In this document: in pieces, positions 1 through 9,493 of the stretch | How positions within the stretch are numbered: the stretch's first letter is position 1 | Layout of the letters: each line of letters begins with the position of its first letter | Source: Clostridium fessum | Lineage (GTDB): Bacteria > Bacillota > Clostridia > Lachnospirales > Lachnospiraceae | DNA length: 64,000 nucleotides | NCBI RefSeq assembly: GCF_003024715.1 | Contig: NZ_PYLO01000002.1 | Span: 558,001-622,000, forward strand | Reading direction: 5' to 3' | Program-made: the position numbers and the translations under genes | Notes under the pieces: generated by a model | Told to the model about the DNA's origin: nothing | Database searches by the model: none | The model's input: the letters and a program-made list of their open reading frames with translations, nothing else

Positions 1-56
1 TGGTAAATAACACTGGTATTCGGATGACATAGACACCCCATTTTTAAGTTTGATTC

Positions 57-851
57 CTATTCATTCCAATCCCGGATATCTAACAGCCCCGGGACCAGTT
101 CCCGCGCACTCGTCTCTAATATAATTCGCCCCTTCTCGGCGCTTGCACCAGACGGATCTCCTCCAATTCCAATCGGCGATCCGTCTTTTGTTTTCCAATC
201 CTCCGACACCCAGCCGATCGAAACCGGACCGTATGGCTTCAGGGCGCGGGTCTTCTCAAACGCCGTCGGCTCTCCCGCTTCCGAAAGTTCCAGCTTCACA
301 AGACTCTCATCGACCGCCATTACCATCGATGTCTCCATCTCTCCACCGTGGAAATCCCAGATATTCCCCTTTGAAATCGTTGCTTTTACATCCGGATGAC
401 CAAATGCCCCCGATGAAAGGATAAACGGTGCAATCCCCAGCTCACTCCGAAGTTCCCGGCTTAAAACCTGCGCAATCGGCGCATTCCCACCATGGCATAC
501 CAAAAAAGCCAGCTTCTTAAAACCGTGATGCGCCAGGCTGACGCATATATCATATAAGAGATGATAGTAAGTGTCCGGCCGGACTGTGACCGAACCACAG
601 AAATTCTTATGCTCTGTACTTAAGCCCACCGGAATCACCGGAAACAGCAGCATCGGGAAGTCTTCTTCCCCCTCTGCCTCCAGTGCCTTTTTGATCTCCT
701 GACTCATCGCCTCCGCGATAATATCATCCGTTCCCAGTGGTGCCTGATTGCCGTGCTGTTCCAGAGCCCCGAGCGGAATCAGGACAATCGTGTTCTCACG
801 GTCCACCTGCTCCATTTCCCATCTTGTCAAATCTCTATAGTTACGTATCAT
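57..851 (-). CDS. Creatininase-family amidohydrolase
   Basis: The 264-residue product belongs to the creatininase/MftE family of metal-dependent amidohydrolases. These hydrolyse cyclic or linear amides such as creatinine or formamidopyrimidines; the substrate here is not evident. Family signatures visible are IPLGALEQHGNQAPLGTDD near the N-terminus (metal-binding Glu, His and Asp), a central CHGGN segment, and FHGGEMETS toward the C-terminus. The ATG at 851 is chosen because AAGAGGAGG lies just upstream; a longer reading frame continues through a terminator hairpin and is rejected. The gene seems monocistronic, with a terminator separating it from ribU upstream. Confidence 0.85.
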   Translation of the reverse strand: MIRNYRDLTRWEMEQVDRENTIVLIPLGALEQHGNQAPLGTDDIIAEAMSQEIKKALEAEGEEDFPMLLFPVIPVGLSTEHKNFCGSVTVRPDTYYHLLYDICVSLAHHGFKKLAFLVCHGGNAPIAQVLSRELRSELGIAPFILSSGAFGHPDVKATISKGNIWDFHGGEMETSMVMAVDESLVKLELSEAGEPTAFEKTRALKPYGPVSIGWVSEDWKTKDGSPIGIGGDPSGASAEKGRIILETSARELVPGLLDIRDWNE

Positions 852-903
852 AGTATCTCCTCCTCTTATAAAAACAGATATGTCTTTGCACGTTCCATCA
901 AAC

Positions 904-967
904 AAAAAAGGATTGTCCGGGATTCTTCCCCCAGGCAGCTTTCCCAGCGGTTTCCCGACAATCCTTT
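904..967 (-). terminator. Terminator after ribU
   Basis: GGATTGTC and GACAATCC form a long imperfect stem, and on the minus strand the 3' arm is followed by a T-run. It lies between the ribU stop codon (1035) and the creatininase start (851). The plus strand also has T residues after the stem, so it may act in both directions. Confidence 0.7.
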
Positions 968-1034
968 CTATGAAATGGTTCTGCCGTTTCACAGCAAACA
1001 GCCAAATCCGTCAAACCATTCCTCTTATTTCATT

Positions 1035-1646
1035 TTATACTGCTTTCGGCACAATCTTCGCCGCACGCAGGCGTACAAACAAAAGCTGTCCAACGATATA
1101 GTTGAGTCCCACTTTCAATACGTTGAATGGGATCGTCGCCAGGATGATAAATCCATTCAGGTCTTTGATCGCCGGGTTGACCGACGCTACCATGCGGATC
1201 ACTTCATCCAGCGGCAGGCTCATCGCTTTCGCATATAACGGAAGCGTAATGTTCGCATTGATAAAGCATGCACACGCGGTGCGGATCACGATACTGAGCA
1301 GAAGTGCTTCTACAGCTGCCTTACGGTTAGCGCCCAGCTTCTGATAGAGGAACCACAGCGGCCATACGAACAGGAACGCCGCAATCAGGTTGGCCAGCTC
1401 ACCGACGTACATCGTGTTAGTTCCGACAGTAATCAGCTTGATTAACAGCTTGATGACTTCTACACAGATACCGGATACCGGTCCCATCAGAAACACGGCA
1501 ATCACAGACGGTACATCACTGAAATCCACCTTATAAAACGGCGGCATCATCGGAACCGAAAATTCCAATGACATCAGCACGCCAGCAACCGCTGCCAGCA
1601 TCGCCGTATAAATCAATTTTTGAATACTCCATTTTCCTGTCTTCAT
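1035..1646 (-). CDS. ribU: Riboflavin ECF transporter S component RibU
   Basis: The 203-residue membrane protein is the substrate-binding S component of an energy-coupling-factor transporter for riboflavin. It has about six hydrophobic helices. The family pattern is visible in the SLEFSVPMMPPFYKVDFSD loop and in a GPVSGICVEVIKLLIK segment. The assignment is strongly supported by the FMN riboswitch immediately upstream, which would shut off expression when flavin is plentiful. ATG at 1646 is chosen for its AAAGGAGA ribosome binding site; a start ten codons earlier lacks one. The shared ECF ATPase and T subunits are not in this window. Confidence 0.92.
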   Translation of the reverse strand: MKTGKWSIQKLIYTAMLAAVAGVLMSLEFSVPMMPPFYKVDFSDVPSVIAVFLMGPVSGICVEVIKLLIKLITVGTNTMYVGELANLIAAFLFVWPLWFLYQKLGANRKAAVEALLLSIVIRTACACFINANITLPLYAKAMSLPLDEVIRMVASVNPAIKDLNGFIILATIPFNVLKVGLNYIVGQLLFVRLRAAKIVPKAV

Positions 1647-1730
1647 CTTAAATCTCCTTTCGGTTTTAAAACTCATTTCTCCGAAGGAGGAGTATGAATC
1701 AAGTGCCGGACTAACTGCATTTGTAAAACT

Positions 1731-1762
1731 AAAAAAATCCCAGGTTGTTCGGGACCTGGGAT
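1731..1762 (-). terminator. Expression-platform terminator of the FMN riboswitch
   Basis: On the minus strand CCCAGGT pairs with ACCTGGG and is followed by seven T residues. It lies between the FMN aptamer and ribU, as expected for an expression platform that ends transcription when the ligand is bound. Confidence 0.85.
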
Positions 1763-1829
1763 AATAAATCGCAACTTAGCCGATGTACACCAGCCTGCTT
1801 ACGCTCAAGCGGTACACTCTCTGACTCCT

Positions 1830-1942
1830 GCCTCTTCTCTCATCCAGACTATACTGTCGGTTTCGGAATCTCACCGAATCGGCCGCCATCGCGGTTCGCG
1901 GACTATACCGCCGGTAGGGAATTTCGCCCTGCCCCGAAGAAA
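1830..1942 (-). promoter_or_regulatory. FMN riboswitch (RFN element)
   Basis: Read on the minus strand, this contains the conserved blocks of the RFN aptamer in order: TTCGGGGCAGGG, GAAATTCCCTACCGGCGGTA, TAGTCCGCGA, GGTGAGATTCCG, AACCGACAGT, and GTCTGGATGAGAGAAG. It is followed by an intrinsic terminator and then ribU, so FMN binding would reduce expression of the riboflavin importer. Confidence 0.95.
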
Positions 1943-2010
1943 TCATGGTAATTACTCCGTCTTCATACATATAAACATATGAATCTGCGGGGCAATTATC
2001 TCACCCGTTC

Positions 2011-2039
2011 ATGGTATCATATACAAACAAGAATTTCAA
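2011..2039 (-). promoter_or_regulatory. Promoter of the FMN riboswitch-ribU unit
   Basis: On the minus strand the -35 box TTGAAA (2034-2039) and -10 box TACCAT (2011-2016) are separated by exactly 17 bases, about 70 bases upstream of the aptamer. Confidence 0.55.
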
Positions 2040-2075
2040 TATTTTTTTAACAATCTTTCTTTTCGTTTTTCCCAT

Positions 2076-3257
2076 CTACGGCATCGCCGCCCCGGCATCC
2101 AGCATACCTCCGGTTGCCACCTTGCCGGACAGACTCTCAAGCGGCCGCGCCGACTGCAGAATACGGTTTCTCACATCCATAAGCGACAGGGACGCATCGC
2201 AGGAGTACAGCATCGCCGCCGTTCCGGTCACCATCGGCGCCGCCATTGATGTGCCGCTCATGTAGGCATAGTCATTGCCCGTGATCGTGCTCAGGATATA
2301 ATTGCCCGGCGCTGCCAGATCCACGCTTCTCACCCCGTAATTGGACGCACGGTCGAGCTGACCGTCAAAGCGCAGGTTTGCCACGGAAATGATATTGTCC
2401 ACTTCAAAGCTTGCCGGGTACATCGGCTGCTCATCGATGCTGTAGCCATTGCCGGAGGCGTCACCGTTTCCAGCCGCCACAATAAACAGCATCCCCGAAT
2501 CCTTGATCGCCTGATACAGCTCCTCGCTATATTTCATCGTGCCAAAGCTCAGATTGCAGATCGACGCGCCGTTCACCTGCGCATACCGGATCGCCTTAAC
2601 CACGTTGCTGACGGTTCCGACACCGGACGATGTTCCAAGCGTCTTGATCACCATGATCTTCACATACGCCGGATCGCAGATTCCAACCGTTCCGACTCCA
2701 TTTCTCGCCGCCGCGATCGTGCCCGCCGAGTGGGTACCATGATTGTCATCCACCCCGGTAAATACCTGGGCATTATTATCATAGAAATTCCAGCCGTAAA
2801 CGTCATCGATATAACCATTTCCGTCATTGTCAATGCCATCGCCCGGGATTTCCCCCGTATTCGTCCAGATCGAACCGCTAAGCTCCGGGTGAGTTATGTC
2901 AACCCCTGTATCAATCAGCGCCACAATCACCTGACGTTTTTCACTTTTCGCGTCATATTTCTTCCATGCCGGGACAATATTTATATCGATCCCTTCCAGA
3001 GAACGAACCGTTCCATCTGCTGAGAGCGCCGGGCTGCCGGTAATCGCCCCAATCGCTGCATCCACCGCCGCCGTATGGCTCGGCACCAGACGCAGTTCAC
3101 CTGTATTTAAAAAAGCCCACTGATAGGAGGCATAGGAATCCGCATAGGGAACCGATTCCCGTGACGGACCCGCCGCATATGCCGGAAGCGCCGCGCTCCC
3201 TGCCATCATGGCAGCACACAGGGCGGCTGCCAGCCCTCTAAAAAGTTTCTTTTTCAA
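2076..3257 (-). CDS. Secreted S8 subtilisin-family serine protease
   Basis: The 393-residue product starts with a signal peptide (basic KKK, then an Ala-rich hydrophobic core ending near AYA), so it is exported. The subtilase triad is intact: Asp in VALIDTGVDITHP, His in DDNHGTHSAGTIAA, Ser in MSGTSMAAPMVTG. The oxyanion-hole Asn is in IVAAGNGDASGNG. A Ca-binding-like stretch DGIDNDGNGYIDDV follows the catalytic Asp. The start is a TTG at 3257, supported by AGAGG ten bases upstream and by the signal peptide. It lies 28 bases after the GlgX-like gene, probably last in the xth/ABC-F/GlgX unit. The substrate is unknown. Confidence 0.9.
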   Translation of the reverse strand: MKKKLFRGLAAALCAAMMAGSAALPAYAAGPSRESVPYADSYASYQWAFLNTGELRLVPSHTAAVDAAIGAITGSPALSADGTVRSLEGIDINIVPAWKKYDAKSEKRQVIVALIDTGVDITHPELSGSIWTNTGEIPGDGIDNDGNGYIDDVYGWNFYDNNAQVFTGVDDNHGTHSAGTIAAARNGVGTVGICDPAYVKIMVIKTLGTSSGVGTVSNVVKAIRYAQVNGASICNLSFGTMKYSEELYQAIKDSGMLFIVAAGNGDASGNGYSIDEQPMYPASFEVDNIISVANLRFDGQLDRASNYGVRSVDLAAPGNYILSTITGNDYAYMSGTSMAAPMVTGTAAMLYSCDASLSLMDVRNRILQSARPLESLSGKVATGGMLDAGAAMP

Positions 3258-3285
3258 CTTGCTTTATCCTCTTTCAATTCCGTTC

Positions 3286-5307
3286 TTACAGTTCGCGCGC
3301 TGCCGCAACCACAGTCTCCGCTTCCTTTGCCGGTTCTTTTCTGACATTCTGCCGTTTTACCGATTTTACCACTTTCCCGGCTTTTTTGCCATCCTTTTCG
3401 GATGCCGGACCGGAAATTGGCTTAAAGCCGCGAAATACCAGAATACTCCGCGGCGGAACCATATACTGGCGAAGCTCTTCCTGCGGCTCCTGCCCTGCCT
3501 CCAGGCTTTCTGGCGGACAGATTCCGTTATTGTCTGCGTCGTCTGTGTTGATGCACAGAGTCCACTGCATTCCCTTCGGAAGTTTCGGAAGATCAAATTC
3601 ATGCGGCTCCCAGTGCATATTGTAGGCGACAAAGAAATAGTCATCGCTGGTGCCGTCCGCTCTCCGCCCGTACTCGCCGCAGTAGAGAATACCGAGCTGG
3701 CGGCGGAAGTTTTCAAACTCCGGGCACCATGTTTTGACGCCGTGGTAGGAAACGTCCGGGTGTCCGCAGACGAGGTAATCAATATTTTTCGGCTCCATCG
3801 GCAGGTGGAACACTGGATGCGCTTTGCGGAACGCTATCATATATTTTACAAATTCATAAATATCCCGGTTTGTCTCCAGCTGATGCCAGTTGAGCCAGGA
3901 AATCTCATTGTCCTGACAGTAAGCATTATTGTTGCCGTTCTGGGAATTGCCGAACTCATCGCCCGCTAAAAACATCGGTGTTCCCTGACTCAAAAAGAGC
4001 AGCAGAAATGCGTTGCGGAGCTGTTTTTTCCGCATCTGCACAATCTTCCTTTTCCGCGTCGTGCCCTCGATGCCGCAGTTCCACGTATAATTATAATCGT
4101 TTCCGTCCCGGTTATTCTCCCCGTTCGCCTCGTTGTGCTTCTGCTCACAGGAAACCATATCCATCATCGTAAAGCCATTTGTCGCCGCCATATAGTTGAT
4201 CACGCCATATGCGTCCGGATTCCGGCGTGTCTGGTAAATGAGACGGCCGACCTGATCCTCATCGCCCTTTAATACCCGGCGCATATCGGTCAAAAATCCC
4301 TCATTGTACTCGCCCAGATGCCAACGGCGCTCCCGCAGCTTCGATGCCGCTGCCGTTTTTGGCACGCGCACGCCATCCCAGGAACCAGCTAATAGCTTCG
4401 TATCAGCTAACAGCGGATCCGACGCCAGCAGTTCGGCCGGCGCAAACCCGGACAGGTGCACGCCATCCACATGGTACTCGTAAACCCAGAAACGGACTGT
4501 CTCCTGCGCCAGCGCCGCGCTCTCCTTCCCGGTAAAATAAAGCTCAACCAGCACCTCAATATCATTTTTATGAAATTCCTTCACCAGATCCTTAAATTCC
4601 CGCTCCGGTTCTTTCTCTTTCCCAGATGTATATGAAGCTTTCGGCGCGAACAGGTATCCCTCCCCATAGCCCCAGTAATTGAGCCGTCCGGTCGGTGCCC
4701 CGGTCGCATATGGATTCCCGTCTGCCCCATCCTCCATCATCACTTCCTGAAATTCATTCGGCATCATTAATTCAACTGCTGTGATACCCAATTCCTTTAA
4801 ATAGGGAATTTTCTCCGTCAGCGCACGGAACGTTCCCCGCTCCCCGACGCCAGAAGAAGTATGACGGGTAAATCCGCGCACATGCAGGCGGTACAGGATC
4901 GTCTCATCATATGGATGTTTCAGCGGCTGATCCATTTCCCAGTCATACGTTTCTTCCGGAAAACGGCAGCGCATCGGACGGAGCGCAGCTTTTAGATCGC
5001 CCCAGCGCTCATGTCCTGTATAGATACGCCCGCACGGATCCGGCAGCTCCCCCTGCTCGGTCTCGATCGTGTATTCCAGTCCCGAAAAATCATCGCCCGC
5101 AAGCTCCATCATCCAGAGATCCCCCACCCGTTCTTCCGGGGAAAATGGGATCCGAACACCCTGTTTTTTACCTGTCTCATAAATTGCCAGATGGCAGAAT
5201 GTCCCCGGTGCCTCGACGCACAAGTGCATTCCCGTCTCTGTCCGCTTGATTCCCGGTGTAAAATCAGGGGTTCTTATCTTCTGTCTCACGATTTTTTCTG
5301 CTTTCAC
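3286..5307 (-). CDS. GlgX/TreX-like GH13 protein, probably catalytically inactive
   Basis: The product (about 673 residues) has the architecture of glycogen-debranching or isoamylase GH13 enzymes: an N-terminal beta domain, a TIM barrel beginning near LYRLHVRGFTRH, GlgX-like segments such as EQKHNEANGENNRDG and AGDEFGNSQNGNNNAYCQDN, and a C-terminal beta domain. All GH13 catalytic positions appear replaced. The region II nucleophile Asp is absent (VDGVHLSGF), the region III acid/base Glu is replaced (LLAGSW), the region IV HD pair is TN (ATNGFTMMD), and region I is ELYFTG rather than DVVYNH. I infer a glycan-binding or scaffolding role. GTG at 5307 is preferred, after GGAGGGG; a TTG 14 codons upstream lies inside a repeat fragment. 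Confidence 0.75.
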   Translation of the reverse strand: MKAEKIVRQKIRTPDFTPGIKRTETGMHLCVEAPGTFCHLAIYETGKKQGVRIPFSPEERVGDLWMMELAGDDFSGLEYTIETEQGELPDPCGRIYTGHERWGDLKAALRPMRCRFPEETYDWEMDQPLKHPYDETILYRLHVRGFTRHTSSGVGERGTFRALTEKIPYLKELGITAVELMMPNEFQEVMMEDGADGNPYATGAPTGRLNYWGYGEGYLFAPKASYTSGKEKEPEREFKDLVKEFHKNDIEVLVELYFTGKESAALAQETVRFWVYEYHVDGVHLSGFAPAELLASDPLLADTKLLAGSWDGVRVPKTAAASKLRERRWHLGEYNEGFLTDMRRVLKGDEDQVGRLIYQTRRNPDAYGVINYMAATNGFTMMDMVSCEQKHNEANGENNRDGNDYNYTWNCGIEGTTRKRKIVQMRKKQLRNAFLLLFLSQGTPMFLAGDEFGNSQNGNNNAYCQDNEISWLNWHQLETNRDIYEFVKYMIAFRKAHPVFHLPMEPKNIDYLVCGHPDVSYHGVKTWCPEFENFRRQLGILYCGEYGRRADGTSDDYFFVAYNMHWEPHEFDLPKLPKGMQWTLCINTDDADNNGICPPESLEAGQEPQEELRQYMVPPRSILVFRGFKPISGPASEKDGKKAGKVVKSVKRQNVRKEPAKEAETVVAAAREL

Positions 5308-5317
5308 CTGTATCCCC

Positions 5318-5369
5318 TCCACGTTTTCATACGGCACTTTCGGTTCCAAAAGTGCCTATTTGTGAGCAG
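5318..5369 (+). repeat. Partial HP133 repeat between the ABC-F and GlgX-like genes
   Basis: This matches one half of the 133-bp HP133 element: linker ACGTTTTC-TACGG, hairpin GGCACTTTCGG-TTCCAAAAGTGCC, and a decayed terminal repeat. The stop codon of the ABC-F gene lies inside it, and its edge abuts the ribosome binding site of the GlgX-like gene. Confidence 0.75.
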
Positions 5370-7224
5370 CCGCCTGCGCTTCTATTTTTTCCGCCAGATC
5401 GTTCAGATACATCCAGCGGTCCATCTTTTCTTCCAAAAGAGCTTCTTTTTCCTCTTTTTCCTTTATGATGCCGTTCAGAGCCGTATAATCGCGGGCAGAG
5501 TCCTGCATCTGCTGCTCCAGATCCGCGATTGCCTCTTCCAGCGCCGCGATATCATCCTCGATCGTCTCCCACTCTTTCTGCTCCATATAGCTGAATTTGA
5601 GCTTTTTCTCGCGCTGGCGACCGCGGTTTTTATCCTTTGCCGTCTCCGCTGCATCTGACGTTCCCGCACCAGAAGCGTCTCCGGTCTTCTGGCCTCTGCC
5701 GTGTTCCTGACCGGATTCCTCCATCTCTGCCGCTATGCGTTCCCCACAGGCTGCCTGATAGTCGGTATAGCCGCCCTCATACTGACGGATCGCGCCGCCG
5801 CCCTCAAAGGCGAAGATCCGGCGCACTACGCGGTCAAGGAAATACCGGTCATGCGATACCGTAATCACGATCCCCTGGAAATGATCAAGATAATCCTCCA
5901 GAATCGTCAGCGTGCCGATATCCAGGTCGTTGGTCGGCTCGTCGAGCAGAAGGACGTTTGGCGCGCCCATCAGGATATGGAGCAGATAGAGTCTGCGCCG
6001 CTCGCCGCCCGATAGCTTGCCGATCAGCGTGTACTGCATATGGGACGGGAACAGGAACCGTTCCAACATCTGGGATGCCGATACCAGCCCGTCCGCCGTC
6101 CGCACGTACTCTGCCACATTTTTAATGTAGTCGATCACGCGCATCGACTGATCCATATCTTCGTTTTCCTGTGAAAAATAACCCATTTTTACGGTCTGGC
6201 CGATGATCGTCTCGCCCGAATCCGGTTTCACCCAGCCGGTAATCATCTTCATCAGCGTTGATTTGCCGCTGCCGTTCGGTCCGATGATGCCGATGCGGTC
6301 ATCCTTCAAGAAGATATAGGAAAAATCATCGATCAGGAGGCGGTCACCATACGCCTTATGAAGATGGTGTGCCTCGACCGTGGTTCGTCCGAGACGGCTG
6401 GAAATCGAGCTCATCTCCACATTTCCATCTACTTTCGGCGCTTCCACCGCACTCAACGCCTCGAAGCGCTGAATACGCCCTTTCTGCTTCGTGCTGCGTG
6501 CCTGTGCGCCGCGCCGGATCCACGCCAGCTCCGTCCGCAGGATATTCTGGCGTTTCTGCTCCGAGCTCACCGCCATCGCCTCGCGCTCTGCCTTTAATTC
6601 CAGATAGCCCTCATAGCCGGACTGATAACTGTACAGCTTTCCCTTGTCCAGTTCGACGATGCGGTTCGTCACGTTATCAAGGAAATACCGGTCGTGCGTG
6701 ATCATCAGAAGCGCGCCGCGGAATTTTTTCAGGTACTCTTCCAGCCAGTCCGCCATCGCACTGTCCAGATGGTTCGTCGGCTCGTCTAAAATCAACAGAT
6801 CCGCCGTCGATAACAGCACCGCTGCGAGGGCAACGCGCTTTCTCTGTCCGCCCGAAAGTGTCTCCACCTTGGCACTATAATCGGTGATTCCAAGCTTATT
6901 CAGCATGGATTTCGCATCGCCCTCGAGATCCCAGGCGTGCTCATGCGCCATATTTTCCCGGATCACGCAGTCTAAGACGGTCCGTCCCGCTTCAAACTCC
7001 GGATTCTGAGGCAGATAACGGATATAGAGATTTCGTCCCTTTACTACCGTACCCTCATCCGGCTCTTCCAGACCGGCTACAATCTTTAGAAGAGTAGATT
7101 TTCCGGTTCCGTTAATGCCGATGAGACCAATCTTATCACCTTCACCGATGGAAAATGCCACGTCATCAAAAAGCAGCCGTTCCGTATATGATTTTTTCAG
7201 ATGTTCTGCTGTCAGTAAATTCAT
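5356..7224 (-). CDS. ABC-F family ATPase (Uup-like)
   Basis: This 622-residue soluble protein has two ABC cassettes and no membrane segments, which defines the ABC-F translation-factor/resistance family. First cassette: Walker [10 protein letters not shown], signature LSGGQRKR, Walker [13 protein letters not shown] and switch ITHDRYFLD. Second cassette: [39 protein letters not shown] charged linker with an [12 protein letters not shown] stretch joins them. The last 100 residues form a charged coiled coil like the C-terminal domain of Uup. The start overlaps the xth stop by four bases (ATGA), implying coupled translation. Whether it confers antibiotic protection or serves the ribosome generally cannot be told. 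Confidence 0.9.
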   Translation of the reverse strand: MNLLTAEHLKKSYTERLLFDDVAFSIGEGDKIGLIGINGTGKSTLLKIVAGLEEPDEGTVVKGRNLYIRYLPQNPEFEAGRTVLDCVIRENMAHEHAWDLEGDAKSMLNKLGITDYSAKVETLSGGQRKRVALAAVLLSTADLLILDEPTNHLDSAMADWLEEYLKKFRGALLMITHDRYFLDNVTNRIVELDKGKLYSYQSGYEGYLELKAEREAMAVSSEQKRQNILRTELAWIRRGAQARSTKQKGRIQRFEALSAVEAPKVDGNVEMSSISSRLGRTTVEAHHLHKAYGDRLLIDDFSYIFLKDDRIGIIGPNGSGKSTLMKMITGWVKPDSGETIIGQTVKMGYFSQENEDMDQSMRVIDYIKNVAEYVRTADGLVSASQMLERFLFPSHMQYTLIGKLSGGERRRLYLLHILMGAPNVLLLDEPTNDLDIGTLTILEDYLDHFQGIVITVSHDRYFLDRVVRRIFAFEGGGAIRQYEGGYTDYQAACGERIAAEMEESGQEHGRGQKTGDASGAGTSDAAETAKDKNRGRQREKKLKFSYMEQKEWETIEDDIAALEEAIADLEQQMQDSARDYTALNGIIKEKEEKEALLEEKMDRWMYLNDLAEKIEAQAAAHK

Positions 7225-7991
7225 GTCTCATCCCGATCCTTTATCTGTAATTCTACCGGGCAGTGATCCGAACCCAGTATCTCCGTATGAATCTGTGTGC
7301 CCGCCAGCCGGTCCTTCAGGCTCTTGGAAACACAGAAATAATCAATCCGCCACCCAGCATTCTTCTCGCGCGCCTTAAACCGGTACGACCACCAGGAATA
7401 AACGCCCTCTTTATCCGGGTAAAAATAGCGGTACGTGTCGATATATCCAGAGTCCAGAAGCTCCGTAAACTTGCTTCTCTCCTCATCCGTAAATCCGGCA
7501 TTTTTCCGGTTCGTCTTTGGATTTTTCAGGTCAATCTCCGTGTGTGCCACATTCAGATCCCCACAGAAAATAACCGGCTTTTTCTCCTCCAGCTTCTTCA
7601 AAAACTGGCGGAAATCATCCTCCCACTGCATCCGGTACGGAAGTCTCGCCAACTCATTCTGGGAGTTCGGCGTATAGCAGGTCACCACATAATAATCCGG
7701 GTACTCCGCCGTAATGACGCGCCCTTCATGATCGTGCTTCTCAATGCCAAGACCGTAGCTCACGCTAATCGGCTCCTCCTTCGAAAATAACGCCGTTCCT
7801 GAATATCCCTTCTTCTCCGCATAGCTCCAATACTGATAATACCCCGGAAGCTCCAGATCAATCTGCCCTTCCTGCAGCTTACTCTCCTGAATACAGAAAA
7901 TATCCGCATCCAGCTCATGGAATACATCCAGAAATCCCTTTCCCACACACGCCCGCAAGCCGTTTACGTTCCAGGAAATCATTTTTTTCAT
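7221..7991 (-). CDS. xth: Exodeoxyribonuclease III
   Basis: The 256-residue protein of the ExoIII/AP-endonuclease family acts in base-excision repair. Visible motifs are [11 protein letters not shown] at the N-terminus, the metal-binding Glu in [38 protein letters not shown] and the catalytic SDHCPV near the end. ATG at 7991 follows AAGGAGAGATAGA; the upstream reading-frame extension is repeat DNA and is excluded. It heads the unit xth-ABC-F-GlgX-like-subtilisin and overlaps the ABC-F start by four bases. Confidence 0.95.
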   Translation of the reverse strand: MKKMISWNVNGLRACVGKGFLDVFHELDADIFCIQESKLQEGQIDLELPGYYQYWSYAEKKGYSGTALFSKEEPISVSYGLGIEKHDHEGRVITAEYPDYYVVTCYTPNSQNELARLPYRMQWEDDFRQFLKKLEEKKPVIFCGDLNVAHTEIDLKNPKTNRKNAGFTDEERSKFTELLDSGYIDTYRYFYPDKEGVYSWWSYRFKAREKNAGWRIDYFCVSKSLKDRLAGTQIHTEILGSDHCPVELQIKDRDET

Positions 7992-8040
7992 TCTATCTCT
8001 CCTTTTTATCAAATAAGGTTTTTCCGATACATAAAAAGAC

Positions 8041-8251
8041 AGCAGGCAGGTGGCAGACGCTCCGAAACTGGTCTGTGGATGCAGAGCAGGCTTTCGCCTA
8101 TCAGTTGTACGCATCTTGAACACGCTTGTCCGAATGGGGCGGACGCAAGTCCGACACAGACGAACAAGTGTAGTGAAAGCAAGCGAACAACGATAGTGCG
8201 AAGAGCCAGCGGCGCATTCACAGACCTGTTTCGGGGCGGCTGCTGCCTGCC
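8041..8251 (-). repeat. Long-hairpin element, copy A
   Basis: This 211-bp stretch folds back on itself. The outer arms (8041-8107 and about 8188-8251) are imperfect inverted repeats containing, for example, GAAAC-GGTCTGTG paired with CACAGACC-GTTTC. The apex carries a core shared with 57491-57576, including TGTACGCATCTTGAACAC, CGGACGCAAGTCCG and GTGAAAGCAAGCGAACAA. It starts 15 bases after the symporter stop codon and ends about 50 bases before the xth start. Strand is nominal. Confidence 0.8.
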
Positions 8252-8266
8252 CCACCTCTCTCATTT

Positions 8267-9463
8267 TTATAAATCTACGTGTAAATCCTGATGTTTAATC
8301 CCATGTTTCTCCACATATCCCGTCAGCATCAGGGTCAGCGCACCATCACCCGTTACGTTGCAGGCAGTACCAAAACTGTCCTGAAGCGCAAAGATCGTCA
8401 ACATCAGCGCCGTTCCAGTCGCATCGAAACCGAGGACACCGGTGATCAGTCCCAGGGATGCCATAACCGTACCGCCCGGAACACCCGGTGCACCTACGGC
8501 AAATACACCTAAAAGAACACAGAACAGAACCATCGTCATCATATCCGGGAGGGCGCCGTACAAAATCTTGGATACCGTCATGACAAAGAATACCTCGGTC
8601 AGAACCGAACCGCACAGATGGATATTCGCAAACAGCGGAATACCGAAATCAACCATATCGTCACGAAGCGGCTCTGCCTTTTTGGCACAGCTGAGCGCCA
8701 CTGCCAGGGTCGCCGCAGAAGACATCGTACCGACTGCCGTCAGATATGCCGGACCATAATGCTTGATAACGCCTCTCGGGTCACGGCCAGAGTAAATACC
8801 AGCCAGTGTATACAGCAGCGCCATCCAGATATAGTGGCCTGCCATAACAATCAGGATAACCGAAATGAAGATCGGCGCCTGTTTTGTGATGGTTCCCTCA
8901 TATGCCAGGGAACAGAACGTAAATGCGATGTAAACCGGAAGAATCGGAATGACAATCTTCTGTACAATCTCCAGAACGATCTTCTGGAACTCGTCTAAGA
9001 GTTTCGTTACCGTCACCGCCTTGGTCCAGGTCGCTGCCAGACCAATCATAACGGAAAATACCAGCGCACTCATAACGCCCATGATCGGCGGAATGTCCAA
9101 TTTAAAGACAACCTCCGGCAGACTGCGCAGTCCATCGACTGCCGACTGAATCGACATATGCGGAATCAGCGTATATCCGGCTGCCATCGAAAACAGCGCC
9201 GCGCCAAGAGACGATGTATACGCCAGAATCAGCGCTACTCCAAGCAATCTGGAGGCATTCTTTCCAAGCTTCGTGATCGACGGGGCAATAAAGCCGATGA
9301 CGATCAGCGGTACACAGAACGAAATAATCTGCCCAAAAATATAATTCAGCGTAACAACGAGATTCATAAAACTTTCATTTGCTATAAGACCGGCAATAAT
9401 ACCGATCGCTACACCCAGCGCCAGCCGAAACGGCAGGCTTTTCATCAACTTGCTCATACCCAT
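8267..9463 (-). CDS. Dicarboxylate/amino acid:cation symporter (DAACS)
   Basis: The 398-residue polytopic protein belongs to the Na+- or H+-coupled glutamate/dicarboxylate symporter family. Two re-entrant hairpin regions are seen: the Ser-rich HP1 at [14 protein letters not shown] and the HP2-side segment [13 protein letters not shown]. The late helix contains [20 protein letters not shown], corresponding to the TM8 Asp/Asn substrate and cation-binding region. Eight transmembrane segments with basic N-terminus KLMKSLPFR fit the family. ATG at 9463 has AGGAAGG upstream. Substrate (glutamate, aspartate, C4-dicarboxylate or Ser/Thr) is not resolved. A long-hairpin repeat follows the stop. Confidence 0.9.
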   Translation of the reverse strand: MGMSKLMKSLPFRLALGVAIGIIAGLIANESFMNLVVTLNYIFGQIISFCVPLIVIGFIAPSITKLGKNASRLLGVALILAYTSSLGAALFSMAAGYTLIPHMSIQSAVDGLRSLPEVVFKLDIPPIMGVMSALVFSVMIGLAATWTKAVTVTKLLDEFQKIVLEIVQKIVIPILPVYIAFTFCSLAYEGTITKQAPIFISVILIVMAGHYIWMALLYTLAGIYSGRDPRGVIKHYGPAYLTAVGTMSSAATLAVALSCAKKAEPLRDDMVDFGIPLFANIHLCGSVLTEVFFVMTVSKILYGALPDMMTMVLFCVLLGVFAVGAPGVPGGTVMASLGLITGVLGFDATGTALMLTIFALQDSFGTACNVTGDGALTLMLTGYVEKHGIKHQDLHVDL

Positions 9464-9493
9464 TTTTCCTTCCTAATACCTATCTCTTCATTC

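Noticed and set aside
7992-8264. N-terminal extension of exonuclease III
   Set aside because: It runs through the long-hairpin repeat, while the ribosome binding site and homology fix the start at 7991.
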